Made by a program: the position numbers and the translations under genes. Shown piece by piece: positions 36,635 to 47,645 of a stretch of 64,000 nt of DNA. How positions within the stretch are numbered: the first letter of the stretch is position 1; each line of letters starts with the position of its first letter. The DNA is from Pandoraea fibrosis (lineage in GTDB: Bacteria > Pseudomonadota > Gammaproteobacteria > Burkholderiales > Burkholderiaceae): positions 4,588,001-4,652,000 of the forward strand of contig NZ_CP047385.1 in the NCBI RefSeq assembly GCF_000807775.2, given 5' to 3'. The notes below the pieces were generated by a model. That model worked only from the letters and a program-made list of their open reading frames with translations, made no database searches and was not told the DNA's origin.

Positions 36635-38551
36635 ATGACCGATTTGCTAGCCAGCATCCCATCCCCAACCGAGCTGCGCGCGCTCTCGCGCGCCGACTTG
36701 CATCGTCTGGCGGACGAACTGCGTGCCTGCGTGCTCGACAGCGTCTCGCGCACCGGCGGCCACCTCTCGTCGAATCTGGGCACCGTCGAGTTGACGATCG
36801 CACTGCACTACGTCTTCGACACGCCCAATGACCGCATCGTGTGGGACGTGGGCCATCAGACGTATCCGCACAAGATCCTCACGGGCCGCCGCGGCGCCAT
36901 GCCGAGCCTTCGGCAATGGCAGGGCCTGTCGGGTTTTCCGAAGCGCGACGAATCGCCCTACGACACGTTCGGCACGGCGCATTCGAGCACGTCGATTTCG
37001 GCTGCACTCGGCATGGCGCTCGCCAGCAAGGTCAAAGGCGAGAAGCGACACGCGATTGCCGTGATCGGCGACGGTGCGATGACTGCCGGTGAGGCATTCG
37101 AAGCACTGAACAATGCCGGCGTCTACGACGACCTGCCGTTTCTCGTTGTGCTCAACGACAACGACATGTCGATCTCGCCGCCGGTTGGCGCGCTCAATCA
37201 ATACCTCACGCGCCTCATGTCCGGGCAGTTCTATTCGGCCGGCAAGGAGAGCGTGCGTCATCTATTGCGCAATGCCCCCGCGCCGATGCGCGAACTGGCG
37301 CACAAGCTCGAAGAACACGCCAAGGCCATCGTCTCCCCCACGGGCACGATGTTCGAGGAGTTCGGCTTCAACTATCTCGGTCCCATCGACGGTCACGATC
37401 TCGACGCGCTCATTCCCGCGCTCGAGAACATCAAGGCGCTCAAGGGCCCGCAGTTCCTGCACGTCGTGACGCGCAAAGGCCGTGGCTACAAGCTCGCCGA
37501 AGCCGATCCGGTGCTGTATCACGGCCCGGGCAAGTTCAATCCGAGCGAAGGGATTCGTCCTGCGGCACCGGGCACGGTCTCGGCCAAAACCTATACGCAG
37601 ATCTTCGGTGAGTGGTTGTGCGATGCGGCGACGGCCGACAAACGTGTCGTCGGCATCACGCCGGCAATGCGTGAGGGTTCCGGGCTCGTGGAATTCGAGA
37701 AACGCTTCCCTGAACGGTATTACGACGTCGGTATCGCCGAGCAGCATGCGGTGACATTTGCAGGCGGATTGGCGACCGAGGGGCTCAAGCCCGTGGTGGC
37801 GATCTACTCCACGTTCCTGCAACGCGCCTACGATCAGGTGATTCACGACGTAGCACTGCAAAACCTGCCGGTCGTGTTCGCGATCGATCGGGGCGGTCTC
37901 GTCGGCGCCGACGGCGCAACGCATGCAGGGGCCTACGACATGGCGTACCTGCGCTGCATTCCGAACATGGTCGTCATGGCGCCGGCCGATGAAAACGAAT
38001 GCCGTCAGATGTTGCAGACCGCGCTCGGTATCGAGGGTCCCAGCGCAGTCCGTTACCCGCGCGGCACCGGGCCGGGCGTGAACACCGAGACCGGCCTGTC
38101 GACGCTGCCTGTGGGCCGCGCGCAGGTGCGTCGCGAGAGCGCTGCCCCGGCGGGCCGCCGCGTGGCGATTCTCGCATTCGGTTCGATGGTGGCACTAGGC
38201 GAGCAGGTCGCCGGCGAGTTCGATGCGAGCGTGGTCAACATGCGCTTCGTCAAACCGCTCGACGAGGCCACGCTGCTCGACATGGCACGCACGCACGACC
38301 TCGTCGTCACGCTTGAAGAGGGCTCGGTGATGGGCGGCGCGGGCACCGCCTGTGTCGAAGTGCTCAATGCCCATGGCGTACTGGTGCCGGTGCTGCAACT
38401 GGGATTGCCCGACACGTACATCGATCAGGGCACGCCGGCGCAGCAACTCGCGTCCGTCGGACTCGATGCACAGGGCATCGCCGCATCGATTCGTCGCGCA
38501 CTGGCCGAGCGTCTTGGCGGCAAGGTGGAGGCAGTGCCCTCCCCCACCTGA
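36635..38551 (+). CDS. dxs: 1-deoxy-D-xylulose-5-phosphate synthase
   Basis: 638 residues, full length. First enzyme of the MEP isoprenoid route (pyruvate plus glyceraldehyde 3-phosphate). Visible are [33 protein letters not shown], the ThDP motif [18 protein letters not shown] with [11 protein letters not shown], and the transketolase pyrimidine-domain stretch [20 protein letters not shown]. It follows phnW by 22 bp on the same strand, with no terminator between, so it may be transcribed from the phosphonolipid promoter, and a terminator follows at once. Supplying precursors for the neighbouring hopanoid pathway is its likely role here. Confidence 0.96.
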   Translation: MTDLLASIPSPTELRALSRADLHRLADELRACVLDSVSRTGGHLSSNLGTVELTIALHYVFDTPNDRIVWDVGHQTYPHKILTGRRGAMPSLRQWQGLSGFPKRDESPYDTFGTAHSSTSISAALGMALASKVKGEKRHAIAVIGDGAMTAGEAFEALNNAGVYDDLPFLVVLNDNDMSISPPVGALNQYLTRLMSGQFYSAGKESVRHLLRNAPAPMRELAHKLEEHAKAIVSPTGTMFEEFGFNYLGPIDGHDLDALIPALENIKALKGPQFLHVVTRKGRGYKLAEADPVLYHGPGKFNPSEGIRPAAPGTVSAKTYTQIFGEWLCDAATADKRVVGITPAMREGSGLVEFEKRFPERYYDVGIAEQHAVTFAGGLATEGLKPVVAIYSTFLQRAYDQVIHDVALQNLPVVFAIDRGGLVGADGATHAGAYDMAYLRCIPNMVVMAPADENECRQMLQTALGIEGPSAVRYPRGTGPGVNTETGLSTLPVGRAQVRRESAAPAGRRVAILAFGSMVALGEQVAGEFDASVVNMRFVKPLDEATLLDMARTHDLVVTLEEGSVMGGAGTACVEVLNAHGVLVPVLQLGLPDTYIDQGTPAQQLASVGLDAQGIAASIRRALAERLGGKVEAVPSPT

Positions 38552-38576
38552 GCGTCGTTTCAGCGCGTTCAGCACG

Positions 38577-38604
38577 AAAAACGGCACCTTTCGGTGCCGT
38601 TTTT
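38577..38604. terminator. Bidirectional terminator between dxs and hpnN
   Basis: ACGGCACC (38581-38588) and GGTGCCGT (38593-38600) around TTTC, with A-run on the left and T-run on the right, so it can serve both convergent genes. Confidence 0.9.
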
Positions 38605-38648
38605 CATTGCCTCGACGGCATCGAACCGTCGTCGTCAATCCGCCGCCA

Positions 38649-41279
38649 TTACGTCGACGGCGCATCCTTCTCGCGCGGCTTGCCCATGAGCACCGGCTGG
38701 AAGAACACCGCCCCGATCAACGTGCACACGAGCGAGAGCGCCAACAGCTTGCCCATGCTCGACGTGCCGGGGTGGTGCGACAGCCACAAGCTCCCGAAGG
38801 CGATGCCCGTCGTTGCTGCGGAGAGCACGATGGCCTGCGTCAGACTCGACGCAAGCAATTGCGTCTTCCCCTCGCGCCAGGCGATCACGTAATAGATCTT
38901 GAACGCTACGCCGACACCGAGCAGCAATGGCAGCGCGATGATGTTCGCAAAGTTCAGCGGCAAGCCGATCAGCACCGTGATTTCCAGCGTGACGGCCGCC
39001 GAGACCAGCAGCGGTACCAGGGTGCGCAGCACGTCGCCGAAGTTGCGCAGCGCCAGCCACAACAACACAGTGATCGAAAGCAGCGCCCAGATGCCCGCCT
39101 CGATGAAGGCGCGGATGATCGTGTCGGCCGAGCGCAGGATCGAGATCGGGCCACCCACGGCGTCTGGCGTGGTCGCCAGCACGGCGGCACTGAACTTGCG
39201 CAGCATGGCGTCGTCGCTCGGATCGGCGCCCTTCGCCACATGCGGCGAGATGTTCACGAGCGCGCGCCCGTCGGCGGCGACCCATTGCGACACGATGTCC
39301 TTGGGCAGCGATTCGCGCGTGACTTCACGCGGTTGCAGCGCATCGCGCAACTGACCGAGGGCCAGCTTCAACGGCTCGGCAATTGCGCGATCCGCACGCT
39401 CACGCGTGGCAGCGTCGGCCGCCGCGAGCTTGCGCAGGGCCGCGGCCAGACGCTGGGCCTCCTTCGCCCCTTCGCCAGGATGATCGAGCGCGGCGTCTTC
39501 CAACTGGCCCGCAGCCGTCTTCAGAGATGACACGCGAGCCGCATCAGGCACAGGCGCCAGCGGGGTTTGCGAGAGCACCGGCAGTAGCGACGCGGCCGCC
39601 GTGCCGATCTGCGCAAGTTTGGCTGGTTGCTCCGCCGGCATGAACGTGGTGAGCGTGACCACGCGACCGACTTCCGGCACAGCGCGCAACTTCGCGGCAT
39701 CGGTATTGGCGGCATCGAGGTTCGGGGCGAGCAGTTGCACGTCGTTCACCCCGGCTTCCGGCGAATTGGCCAGATCCAGCAGCGTTGCCATCGATTCCGT
39801 TTTCGGGTCCTTCAGATGCAACGGGTTGAAGTCGAAGTGCAGATGCGCCAACAGCGGCAGGCCAGCGACCACGAGCGCGAGCGTGCCGTACAGGAGCGGC
39901 TTGCGGTACTTTTCGGTGAACTCGTCGACCGGGCCCAGGCTGCGAAAGCCGGGCGGGCTCGCCTCGCCTTTCGGCTTGAACACGCTGATGAGCGCGGGCA
40001 GCAGAGTGATAGCGGACGGGAAGGCCACACACAAAATGCCCACGCCCGCGATCAGACCCAGTTCGGACACCCCGCGATAATCCGTCGGCAGGAACGAGAA
40101 GAAGCTCGCCGCCGTGGCCGCTGCGGCCAGCGACAGTGGCATGGCAATCGCCTTGCCTGCGCCGGCGAGCGCACCGCGAAGCACCTCGTCACTCGTCGAC
40201 TTGCCGTCGCCGTCCAGACGATGACGTTCCTCGCGATAGCGAACCCCGAACTGAATGCCGAAGTCCACGCCAATGCCCACGAACAGCACGGCGAACGCCA
40301 CCGAAATCATGTTGAGAGCGCCGACCATCATCAGACCCAGCGCAAACGTGACGACCAGCCCCGCCAGCAACGTGAGGAACACGGCGAGAATCATCTTGCC
40401 CGAGCGCACCGCCAGCCACAGCACCACGAGCACGGCCAGCAGCGTGATGATGGCGTTCGGCCCGGCGTCCTCACGCACGGATGCGAACTCCTCATCGGAC
40501 AGCGGACGCGGGCCCGTCAGGCGCACCGTTGCCCCATAGCGCTCTGCCAGCTTCAGATCGGCCGCGGCGTCGCGAATGCGGGTCGCGGCATTGGCGCCGG
40601 CTTCGAGCGCGGCGTAGTCCAGCACTGGCTGCACCTGCACGTAGCTGCGCGCCACGGTGTCAGGCGCCACGAGCGCGCGCCACGACATGCCCGCCGGACG
40701 TCCTGCCAGCACCGCCTCGGTTGTATCGGCTGCGTTGCCGAGCAGACGCGCCATGTCCGGCAGCTTCACCTGCCCGGTGAGCAATGGGGTCTGCAACGTG
40801 ACCGAGAGCAGGTTCGACAGGCCCGCCAGGCTCGGGTCTTGCGCCAGACGGTTGAGCAGTGGCTTGGCATCCTCGAGCTTGCCGGTCAGCGACTTCACGT
40901 CGTCGAGCGACGCAAACAACAGCGCGTTGTGTGCGAAGAATTCGCCCGATCCCGGGCGGCTCACCGACCGGAACACGTCCGTCTCGGTCGAGAGCTTCTC
41001 GGCCAGTTCGGCGGCGGCCCGATCGGCGAATTCCACGGCCGGGGCCTGCACCACGGCGAGCGTGATGTCAGCCTTTTGCGGGAATGCGCGATCGATTTCA
41101 CGACCACGTTCGGCAGCGGGCGTATTCGAATCGATCAGGCTCGAGATGTCAGTGTTGATCGCAAAGTGCCTGGCGACGTACACAGAACTCGCAATCACGA
41201 GCAGCAGAGAGGCGAAGATGACTGGGTACGCGTGCTTCGCCGAAAAACGGACGATGCGCACGACGAGCGAAGTCAGCAT
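38649..41279 (-). CDS. hpnN: Hopanoid transporter HpnN (RND/MMPL family)
   Basis: 876 residues, 12 predicted membrane helices with two large periplasmic loops. HpnN moves hopanoids from inner to outer membrane. The N-terminal helix is [20 protein letters not shown]; the loop 1 start is [20 protein letters not shown]; the first sterol-sensing-like bundle includes [19 protein letters not shown] and [19 protein letters not shown]; the second bundle ends [20 protein letters not shown] and [17 protein letters not shown]. It is divergent from hpnM, which encodes its periplasmic partner candidate, with a 239-bp shared promoter region. Confidence 0.93.
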   Translation of the reverse strand: MLTSLVVRIVRFSAKHAYPVIFASLLLVIASSVYVARHFAINTDISSLIDSNTPAAERGREIDRAFPQKADITLAVVQAPAVEFADRAAAELAEKLSTETDVFRSVSRPGSGEFFAHNALLFASLDDVKSLTGKLEDAKPLLNRLAQDPSLAGLSNLLSVTLQTPLLTGQVKLPDMARLLGNAADTTEAVLAGRPAGMSWRALVAPDTVARSYVQVQPVLDYAALEAGANAATRIRDAAADLKLAERYGATVRLTGPRPLSDEEFASVREDAGPNAIITLLAVLVVLWLAVRSGKMILAVFLTLLAGLVVTFALGLMMVGALNMISVAFAVLFVGIGVDFGIQFGVRYREERHRLDGDGKSTSDEVLRGALAGAGKAIAMPLSLAAAATAASFFSFLPTDYRGVSELGLIAGVGILCVAFPSAITLLPALISVFKPKGEASPPGFRSLGPVDEFTEKYRKPLLYGTLALVVAGLPLLAHLHFDFNPLHLKDPKTESMATLLDLANSPEAGVNDVQLLAPNLDAANTDAAKLRAVPEVGRVVTLTTFMPAEQPAKLAQIGTAAASLLPVLSQTPLAPVPDAARVSSLKTAAGQLEDAALDHPGEGAKEAQRLAAALRKLAAADAATRERADRAIAEPLKLALGQLRDALQPREVTRESLPKDIVSQWVAADGRALVNISPHVAKGADPSDDAMLRKFSAAVLATTPDAVGGPISILRSADTIIRAFIEAGIWALLSITVLLWLALRNFGDVLRTLVPLLVSAAVTLEITVLIGLPLNFANIIALPLLLGVGVAFKIYYVIAWREGKTQLLASSLTQAIVLSAATTGIAFGSLWLSHHPGTSSMGKLLALSLVCTLIGAVFFQPVLMGKPREKDAPST

Positions 41280-41518
41280 GTAGCGGTTCCGGAAGAAAGT
41301 GGAGGCCGCCCTCGCCTTCGGCCGCGTCGATCCATAAGGTCACGAAACGTTATGGATCCGATGCGCCGGGGAACCAATCGCGCAGAAAATCCGTCGATCA
41401 GCCCATGGAAAACGAGGAAACGGTGAATTTGCAAAATCGCAGCAGTATACAAGGCCGCGTGCACTACACTACGGGCCTACCCGTTTTAACCGACTAAAAC
41501 CGACGAAGACGAGCTGGT

Positions 41519-42166
41519 ATGAACAAATTTTTGGTGACGGCAACCGCTGCCGTCGCATTGAGCGGCATCGGTGGTATCTCAAGCGCCTGGGCACAGGCGA
41601 GCAGCGCCAATCCGAACGACATGGTCAAAATGGCGGTCGAGACGGTCGTCAAGGGGGCCAAGGCCGACCCGGCCGCCCGTGACGGCGACGTAAGCGCGAC
41701 GGCGCGTGTCGTGGCCCGTGACTTCCTGCCTTACACCGACTTTCTCCGCACCACGCGCTATGCCGTCGGCCCGAAGGCATTCGATGCCGCCACCCCGGCC
41801 CAGCAGCAGCAGGTCTTCGAACAGTTCCAGCAGTTGCTCGTGAACACCTTTGCGCTGCAACTCTCGCAGGTCCGCGGCACACAGATCTCGTTCAAGTTCG
41901 AGCCGGCCAAGCTCACGGCGAACAGTACCGATGTCGTCGTGGGCGCATCGGTGAGCGGCACCGGCGACAATCTTTCGGTCGCCTACCGTCTGGCCAAGAC
42001 CGACAAGGGCTGGAAGATCTACGACATCAACATGATGGGCGAGAACGTGGCCAACGCGTGGCTCATCCAGTTGTATCAGCCGCAGTTCAAGGCGCGCATC
42101 GCTCAGGGTGGGATCGACAGTCTGATCGCCTATCTGCGCGAGAAAAACGAGCGTTTCGGCAAATAA
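41519..42166 (+). CDS. hpnM: Hopanoid-associated periplasmic MlaC-like protein HpnM
   Basis: 215 residues with a signal peptide (LSGIGGISSAWAQA, cleavage near residue 23-26). The mature domain is of the MlaC/Ttg2D type: ARVVARDFLPYTDFLRTTRY, ATPAQQQQVFEQFQQLLVNT, LAKTDKGWKIYDINMMGENV and LIAYLREKNERFGK. MlaC proteins ferry lipids through the periplasm, so HpnM probably carries hopanoids or other lipids between membranes together with HpnN. ATG 41519 gives a proper signal sequence. The next rightward gene is ispH after a 357-bp gap. Confidence 0.92.
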   Translation: MNKFLVTATAAVALSGIGGISSAWAQASSANPNDMVKMAVETVVKGAKADPAARDGDVSATARVVARDFLPYTDFLRTTRYAVGPKAFDAATPAQQQQVFEQFQQLLVNTFALQLSQVRGTQISFKFEPAKLTANSTDVVVGASVSGTGDNLSVAYRLAKTDKGWKIYDINMMGENVANAWLIQLYQPQFKARIAQGGIDSLIAYLREKNERFGK

Positions 42167-42523
42167 AATCAACGACTTACCGGAAAGTATCGTGGCTGGC
42201 ACACCCTACCCGGGGCGTGCGCCGCGGTGCACCCGGCCAGCGTTCGGCCACTTGACGGCAGGATCGACGCAGATCCGTTCCAGATAAGCGTCGATTCGTC
42301 AACACTTATGCAACAGTCGCTGGCGTTTTCCCACAGGGGGTCGTCAGCAGAATTTGGCCGCGGCGGTTACAATCGCTGCTTGTCAAACGACCGGACGGCG
42401 GTCCCCCCGGGGTGTGCGCGAATTGCCATCAAAACTGGCGCCGCGCGTTCCATGAGGCCAGAGTTTCACGACTTGGACACCCGATAGCACCGCCATCCCG
42501 GCCGACCTGAGCCGGAGAGCTGA
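42167..42523. other. hpnM-ispH intergenic region
   Basis: 357 bp with no supported gene. A TACAAT hexamer at 42368-42373, 150 bp before ispH, is a possible -10 of an ispH-hpnHAB promoter; no good -35 is visible. No terminator hairpin with a T-run is evident after hpnM, so read-through is possible. Confidence 0.4.
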
Positions 42524-43483
42524 ATGCAAGTCTTCCTTGCCCAACCCCGCGGGTTTTGTGCGGGTGTCATACGTGCCATCGAGATCGTGGAACGCGCCCT
42601 GGAAAAATACGGCGCCCCGGTCTACGTCCGTCATGAGATCGTCCACAACAAACATGTGGTCGATTCGCTCAAGGCGAAGGGCGCGCGCTTTATCGACGAG
42701 TTGTCCGAAGCGCCTGCGGGCGCCGTGACGATTTTCAGCGCCCATGGCGTCGCCCGTGTCGTCGAGCAGGAAGCGCAGACGCGCGGCCTGAAGGTGCTCA
42801 ACGCCACCTGCCCGCTCGTCACCAAAGTGCACATTCAAGGCAAGAACTATGTCTCTGCCGGCCGAGAAGTCATTCTGATCGGTCATGCGGGCCACCCCGA
42901 AGTCGAGGGGACGATGGGCCAGATCGACGGTCCTGTGCATCTCGTGCAGACCGAGGAAGATGTCGACGCCTTGCCGCTCGCCGACAATACGCCGCTCTCC
43001 TACGTGACCCAGACCACGCTGTCGGTCGACGAGACTCGCGGTATCATTGCTGCGCTGCAACGTCGCTTCACCAATATCGTCGGTCCGAACACCAAGGACA
43101 TCTGCTACGCCACGCAGAACCGCCAGACCGCTGTGCGCGAGCTGTGCGAGCGTGTGGACGTACTGCTTGTGGTCGGGGCGACGAACAGCTCGAACTCGAA
43201 CCGCCTGCGCGAAATCGGCTCCGAAATGGGGCTGCCGAGTTATCTCGTGGCCGACGGCTCCGAGGTGAATCCGGAATGGGTGCGTGGTCAGGCTCGCATC
43301 GGTATCACCGCCGGGGCCTCTGCTCCCGAGCAAATGGTCGAAGACGTGATCGACGCACTGCGTCGCATCGACACCGTCGAAGTGACTCTCATGGACGGCA
43401 TCGAGGAAACCATCCAGTTTCGCCTGCCGTCGGAATTGATTAAAAACGAGCCGGTCGCCGCACAACACGCGGTCGCTGGCTAA
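42524..43483 (+). CDS. ispH: 4-hydroxy-3-methylbut-2-enyl diphosphate reductase
   Basis: 319 residues. Last enzyme of the MEP pathway, giving IPP and DMAPP, with a 4Fe-4S cluster. Cluster cysteines are C12 ([10 protein letters not shown]), the one in [12 protein letters not shown] and the one in [13 protein letters not shown]. Active-site EVEGTMGQ and TNSSNSNRL are intact. It is followed 23 bp later by hpnH, forming an operon with hpnHAB. Like dxs, its position in the hopanoid locus suggests a copy dedicated to isoprenoid supply for hopanoids, although it may be the only copy. Confidence 0.96.
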   Translation: MQVFLAQPRGFCAGVIRAIEIVERALEKYGAPVYVRHEIVHNKHVVDSLKAKGARFIDELSEAPAGAVTIFSAHGVARVVEQEAQTRGLKVLNATCPLVTKVHIQGKNYVSAGREVILIGHAGHPEVEGTMGQIDGPVHLVQTEEDVDALPLADNTPLSYVTQTTLSVDETRGIIAALQRRFTNIVGPNTKDICYATQNRQTAVRELCERVDVLLVVGATNSSNSNRLREIGSEMGLPSYLVADGSEVNPEWVRGQARIGITAGASAPEQMVEDVIDALRRIDTVEVTLMDGIEETIQFRLPSELIKNEPVAAQHAVAG

Positions 43484-43506
43484 CGCAACACGAACAGGAG
43501 CCGAAC

Positions 43507-44628
43507 TTGGCCATCCCCTTCCTGCAACAGGCGTATGTTGGCGCCTATCTGATGAAGCAACGCTTCAAGGGCAACAAGCGCTACCCGCTGGTGCTGATGC
43601 TCGAACCGCTGTTCCGCTGCAACCTCGCCTGCTCGGGCTGCGGCAAGATCGACTATCCGGATCCCATTCTGAATCAGCGCGTCTCGCTCAAGGACTCGCT
43701 CGACGCCGTGGACGAGTGCGGCGCACCGGTGGTCTCGATCGCCGGCGGCGAACCGCTGCTGCACAAGGAGATGCCGGAGATCGTCAAGGGCATCATCGCG
43801 CGCAAGAAGTTCGTCTATCTGTGCACGAACGCCCTGCTGCTCGAAAAGAAGATCGACGACTACGAGCCGAGCCCGTTCTTCGTCTGGTCGATTCACCTCG
43901 ACGGCGATCGTGAAATGCACGACGCCGCCGTGTCGCAGGAAGGCGTGTACGACCGCGCCGTGGCCGCCATCAAGCTGGCCAAGTCGCGGGGCTTCCGCGT
44001 GAACATCAACTGCACGCTGTTCAACAACGCCGATCCGGAGAAGGTCGCCAAGTTCTTCGATTCGACGAAGGATCTGGGCCTCGACGGCATCACCGTCTCG
44101 CCGGGTTATGCCTACGAGCGCGCGCCGGATCAGCAGCACTTCCTGAACCGTTCGAAGACCAAGCAACTGTTCCGCGACATTCTCAAGCGCGGCAACGGCG
44201 GCAAGAACTGGTCGTTCAGCCAGTCGAGCCTGTTCCTGGACTTCCTCGCCGGTAACCGTTCGTACCATTGCACGCCGTGGGGCAACCCGACGCGTACCGT
44301 GTTCGGCTGGCAGCGTCCGTGCTACCTGCTTGGCGAAGGCTATGCCAAGACGTACACGGAACTGATGAACACCACCGACTGGGACAAGTACGGTGTGGGC
44401 AACTACGAAAAGTGCGCCGACTGCATGGTGCACAGCGGTTTCGAAGCCACGGCCGTGAACGAGACGCTCACGCGTCCGCTGCGCGCGCTGGGTGTGGCGC
44501 TCAAGGGCGTGCGCACCGAAGGTCCGATGGCCGAAGACGTCTCGTTCGCCAAGCAGCGTCCGGCCGAGTTCGTGTTCTCGAAGCACGTCGAGATCAAGCT
44601 CGACGAACTGCGCCGGGCAAAGGCGTAA
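43507..44628 (+). CDS. hpnH: Radical SAM adenosylhopene synthase HpnH
   Basis: 373 residues. HpnH adds the adenosyl group to hopene (diploptene), the first step of side-chain extension. The radical SAM cluster motif CxxxCxxC is C38-C42-C45 (FRCNLACSGCGKI); GGEPLLHKEMPEI and a C-terminal DUF3463 region with YEKCADCMVHSGFEATAV follow. The start is TTG at 43507, supported by AGGAG seven bases upstream and by the family start AIPFLQQAYVGAYLMKQRF. Its TAA directly precedes the hpnA ATG. Confidence 0.94.
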   Translation: MAIPFLQQAYVGAYLMKQRFKGNKRYPLVLMLEPLFRCNLACSGCGKIDYPDPILNQRVSLKDSLDAVDECGAPVVSIAGGEPLLHKEMPEIVKGIIARKKFVYLCTNALLLEKKIDDYEPSPFFVWSIHLDGDREMHDAAVSQEGVYDRAVAAIKLAKSRGFRVNINCTLFNNADPEKVAKFFDSTKDLGLDGITVSPGYAYERAPDQQHFLNRSKTKQLFRDILKRGNGGKNWSFSQSSLFLDFLAGNRSYHCTPWGNPTRTVFGWQRPCYLLGEGYAKTYTELMNTTDWDKYGVGNYEKCADCMVHSGFEATAVNETLTRPLRALGVALKGVRTEGPMAEDVSFAKQRPAEFVFSKHVEIKLDELRRAKA

Positions 44629-45624
44629 ATGCCGTCGCGTGTGCTGGTCACCGGCGCCTCCGGGTTCGTCGGTTCTGCGGTAGCACGCACGGCGCTCGCG
44701 CGCGGTCACGAGGTTCGCCTGCTGGTGCGCGGCACCAGTCCGCGCGCGAACCTCGCCGACCTGCCCGTTGAAGTCGTGGAAGGTGACATGCGCGATGCGG
44801 CCTCGATGCAACGCGCGCTCGCCGGGGTGGATGCCCTGCTCCACGTCGCCGCCGACTATCGTCTGTGGGCGAAAGATCCCAACGACATCATGCGAGCCAA
44901 TATCGACGGCACGCGCACGGTGATGGAAGCCGCGCTGCGTGCAGGCGTCGGACGTGTGGTGTACACCAGCAGCGTTGCCACGCTGCGTGTGCACGACGCC
45001 ACCGGTCCCGTCGATGAAACCTCCCCGAACGACGAAGCCACGACCATCGGCGTGTACAAGCGCAGCAAGGTCGCGGCAGAGCGTCTGGTCGAGCGAATGA
45101 TCGCTAGCGACGGCCTGCCCGCCGTGATCGTCAACCCGTCCACGCCGATTGGTCCGCGCGACATCAAGCCCACGCCCACCGGGCGCATCATCGTCGAAGC
45201 CGCGCAGGGCAAAATCCCCGCGTTCGTCGATACCGGCCTGAATCTCGTGCACGTCGACGATTGCGCCGAGGGGCATTTGCTTGCCCTCGAGCGAGGCCGC
45301 ATCGGTGAGCGTTACATTCTCGGCGGCGACGACGTCCTGCTGCGCGACATGCTCGCGACCATTGCCGGCATGGTCGGCCGCAAGGCCCCGACGATCGCGC
45401 TGCCGCGCTGGCCGCTCTATCCGCTCGCCATGGCAGCGCAAGGCGTCGCCCGCTTCACGGGCAAAGAGCCGTTCGTCACGGTCGATGGCCTGAAGATGTC
45501 GCGCTATCACATGTTCTTCTCGTCCGAAAAGGCGAAGCGCGAACTTGGCTACACGGCCCGCCCCTATCCCGAAGGCCTGCGCGACGCGCTTGCCTGGTTT
45601 GGTTCTGCCGGATATCTGTCATGA
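44629..45624 (+). CDS. hpnA: Hopanoid-associated sugar epimerase HpnA
   Basis: 331 residues, extended SDR/NAD-dependent epimerase. Rossmann VLVTGASGFVGSAVART, VDALLHVAADYRLWAKDPND, YTSSVATLRVHDA and the catalytic YKRSK. The length and these motifs match HpnA proteins, thought to act on bound sugars or on a hopanoid-head-group precursor; the exact reaction is not established. It starts immediately after hpnH and overlaps hpnB by four bases. Confidence 0.9.
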   Translation: MPSRVLVTGASGFVGSAVARTALARGHEVRLLVRGTSPRANLADLPVEVVEGDMRDAASMQRALAGVDALLHVAADYRLWAKDPNDIMRANIDGTRTVMEAALRAGVGRVVYTSSVATLRVHDATGPVDETSPNDEATTIGVYKRSKVAAERLVERMIASDGLPAVIVNPSTPIGPRDIKPTPTGRIIVEAAQGKIPAFVDTGLNLVHVDDCAEGHLLALERGRIGERYILGGDDVLLRDMLATIAGMVGRKAPTIALPRWPLYPLAMAAQGVARFTGKEPFVTVDGLKMSRYHMFFSSEKAKRELGYTARPYPEGLRDALAWFGSAGYLS

Positions 45625-46823
45625 CTGTTTTGGCCTGGATCGCCGCGCTTTCGCTGGCCATCTGGATCTATCTGCTTAGCTCCCAGGGCGACTTCTGGCG
45701 TGCGCGCGAACGCGACGACCTCGACGAAGACCGCTTGCCCGTGCCCGACACCTGGCCCGCCGTGGCCGTGGTCATTCCCGCGCGCAACGAGGCGGAATCG
45801 ATCGGACAGGTGGTCGAATCGCTATGCCGGCAAGACTATGCGGGACGGTTGCGCATCGTCGTCGTCGACGATCAAAGCAACGACGGCACGGCCGACCTCG
45901 CCCGCGAAGCCGCCGCCCGTGCGGCTGCCGACGGGTTCGCGCGTCGTGTCGACGTGCTCGGCGGTCAACCGCTGCCCGGCGGCTGGACCGGCAAGATGTG
46001 GGCGGTACGCCAAGGCGTCGCGTTCGCGAGCGATCCCGGCACCAACGACGACGGCATCGCCCCCGACTATTTGCTACACACCGACGCGGATATCGCACAC
46101 ACCCCCGAGAACGTTCGCCGTCTGGTCACCCGCGCCACGGGCGACAAGCGAGTGCTCGTCTCGCTCATGGCGAAGCTGCGCTGCACGGCGTGGTTCGAGC
46201 GCACGCTGATCCCCGCCTTCGTGCTGTTCTTCCAGATGCTGTACCCCTTCGCATGGGTCAACGATCCGAAGAAGCGCATGGCGGCGGCCGCTGGCGGCTG
46301 CATGCTGATCCACCGCGCGTCGCTCGAAGCCGGCGGCGGCATCGAAGCGATTCGCGACGAGATCATTGACGACTGCGCCATGGGACGCCTGCTCAAGAAG
46401 CAAGGTGCGATCTGGCTGGGATTGACGGAGCGTGCAGTGAGCGTGCGTCCATACGACAACCTCGGCGAGATTCGCAAGATGGTGTCGCGCACCGCCTACG
46501 CGCAATTGCAGTACTCGCCGGTGCTGCTCGCGGGCACGATCGTTTCGCTGCTGCTCACGTTCATCGTGCCACCGGCGATGACGATCTTTGCGTCGGGCAT
46601 TGCGCAGTGGCTCGGCCTCTTCGCCTGGGTCGCAATGACGCTGTCGTACCTGCCGATGTTGCGCTTCTATCGCCAGCCGTCGAGCTTCGGGCCATTGCTG
46701 CCGCTGGTCGCCGCGCTCTACACCGTCTTTACGTTCGACTCCGCGCTGCAACACTGGCGCGGTCGTGGCGGCATGTGGAAGGGACGCGCTCAGGCTCGCG
46801 GACAGCAATCGTCGGACGTGTAG
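45621..46823 (+). CDS. hpnB: Hopanoid-associated glycosyltransferase HpnB
   Basis: 400 residues, family 2 glycosyltransferase anchored by an N-terminal helix and C-terminal membrane segments. VVIPARNEAESIGQVVESL and VVDDQSNDGTADLAREA form the nucleotide-sugar site, with LLHTDADIAHTPENVRRLV (DxD) and DDCAMGRLLKKQGAIWLG toward the acceptor side. It probably glycosylates a hopanoid head group or related lipid. ATGA overlap with hpnA; a terminator follows. Confidence 0.9.
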   Translation: MTVLAWIAALSLAIWIYLLSSQGDFWRARERDDLDEDRLPVPDTWPAVAVVIPARNEAESIGQVVESLCRQDYAGRLRIVVVDDQSNDGTADLAREAAARAAADGFARRVDVLGGQPLPGGWTGKMWAVRQGVAFASDPGTNDDGIAPDYLLHTDADIAHTPENVRRLVTRATGDKRVLVSLMAKLRCTAWFERTLIPAFVLFFQMLYPFAWVNDPKKRMAAAAGGCMLIHRASLEAGGGIEAIRDEIIDDCAMGRLLKKQGAIWLGLTERAVSVRPYDNLGEIRKMVSRTAYAQLQYSPVLLAGTIVSLLLTFIVPPAMTIFASGIAQWLGLFAWVAMTLSYLPMLRFYRQPSSFGPLLPLVAALYTVFTFDSALQHWRGRGGMWKGRAQARGQQSSDV

Positions 46824-46852
46824 CCCCCCTCACACCACCAGCGGCCCAAAAC

Positions 46853-46891
46853 AAAAACGCCAGCCCGTCTGCGAAGACGCGCTGGCATTTT
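46853..46891. terminator. Bidirectional terminator between hpnB and hpnG
   Basis: GCCAGC (46859-46864) pairs with GCTGGC (46881-46886), with an inner GTCT/AGAC stem, A-run on the left and T-run on the right. It separates the convergent hpnHAB and hpnG-shc-hpnED units. Confidence 0.82.
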
Positions 46892-46922
46892 TCATGCGTG
46901 ACGACAGAGTACGGTGATGCGA

Positions 46923-47618
46923 TCAGATCCCTGCGGCCACCGCGCCGAAGCCATCCCCCAGCTTGAGGGCGACGATTTGGCGTCCGTGACGCATCGCCTG
47001 CCTGGCGAGGCTGGCGTCTTTGCCGACGCGCAATAGCGCGGGTAGTTGCCGCGGATTCACGGCCAGCGAGCGCAGCACGCCGAGAATATCGGTAGAGCCA
47101 TCGCTGCGCAGTCCGGCAAGCGCCGCCGGGGGCAGAGAGCGCTCGGCCGGATCGATCACGACTCGTGCAGCAACGAACGGCAGCCCGTGAGCCTGCGCCA
47201 CTCGCGCCACGATATGCGACTCCATATCCGCTGCCGCAGCCCCACTCTCGCGGAACAAGGCGGCCTTGTCGTCGGCGCTGACCACCGGCGCGGTGACGCC
47301 GGCGAGATCGGCGCGCAACGCGCCGGGCATGGCACGACGCAGGGCTTCGGCCCAACCAATGGCCGCGACGTACTCACGCGCGTGCTGCGGCATATCCAGC
47401 ACCTTGTGCGCAATCACCCACTGACCGGGCTTCACGCCGGGAATCAAGCCACCGGCGGTGCCGAAACTCACCAGCCCACGCGCACCATCACGCGCAATTG
47501 CGGCCTCGAGATCTGCGGCAAGCGTGCTGTTCTGTGCGCAGACCACGAGCACGCCGTCGCCGCGCGCAATGCGCGCTTCGAAAGGCATGCCGGTCACAAC
47601 GATGATGGGTGGGTTCAT
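46923..47618 (-). CDS. hpnG: Hopanoid-associated phosphorylase HpnG
   Basis: 231 residues, PNP/UDP phosphorylase fold. VSFGTAGGLIPGVKPGQWVI, AAADMESHIVARVAQAHGLP and VIDPAERSLPP are visible. HpnG removes adenine from adenosylhopane to give ribosylhopane or its phosphate, directly after HpnH. It is downstream of shc in the leftward unit, 27 bp after it. Confidence 0.92.
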   Translation of the reverse strand: MNPPIIVVTGMPFEARIARGDGVLVVCAQNSTLAADLEAAIARDGARGLVSFGTAGGLIPGVKPGQWVIAHKVLDMPQHAREYVAAIGWAEALRRAMPGALRADLAGVTAPVVSADDKAALFRESGAAAADMESHIVARVAQAHGLPFVAARVVIDPAERSLPPAALAGLRSDGSTDILGVLRSLAVNPRQLPALLRVGKDASLARQAMRHGRQIVALKLGDGFGAVAAGI

Positions 47619-47645
47619 AGGGTCGGCGGCACAGGGTTTTGCGGG

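Noticed and set aside
43480..45510. 676-codon minus-strand frame opposite hpnH and hpnA
   Set aside because: Antisense shadow of two well-supported genes; composition is Arg/His/Gly-rich with no recognisable motif.
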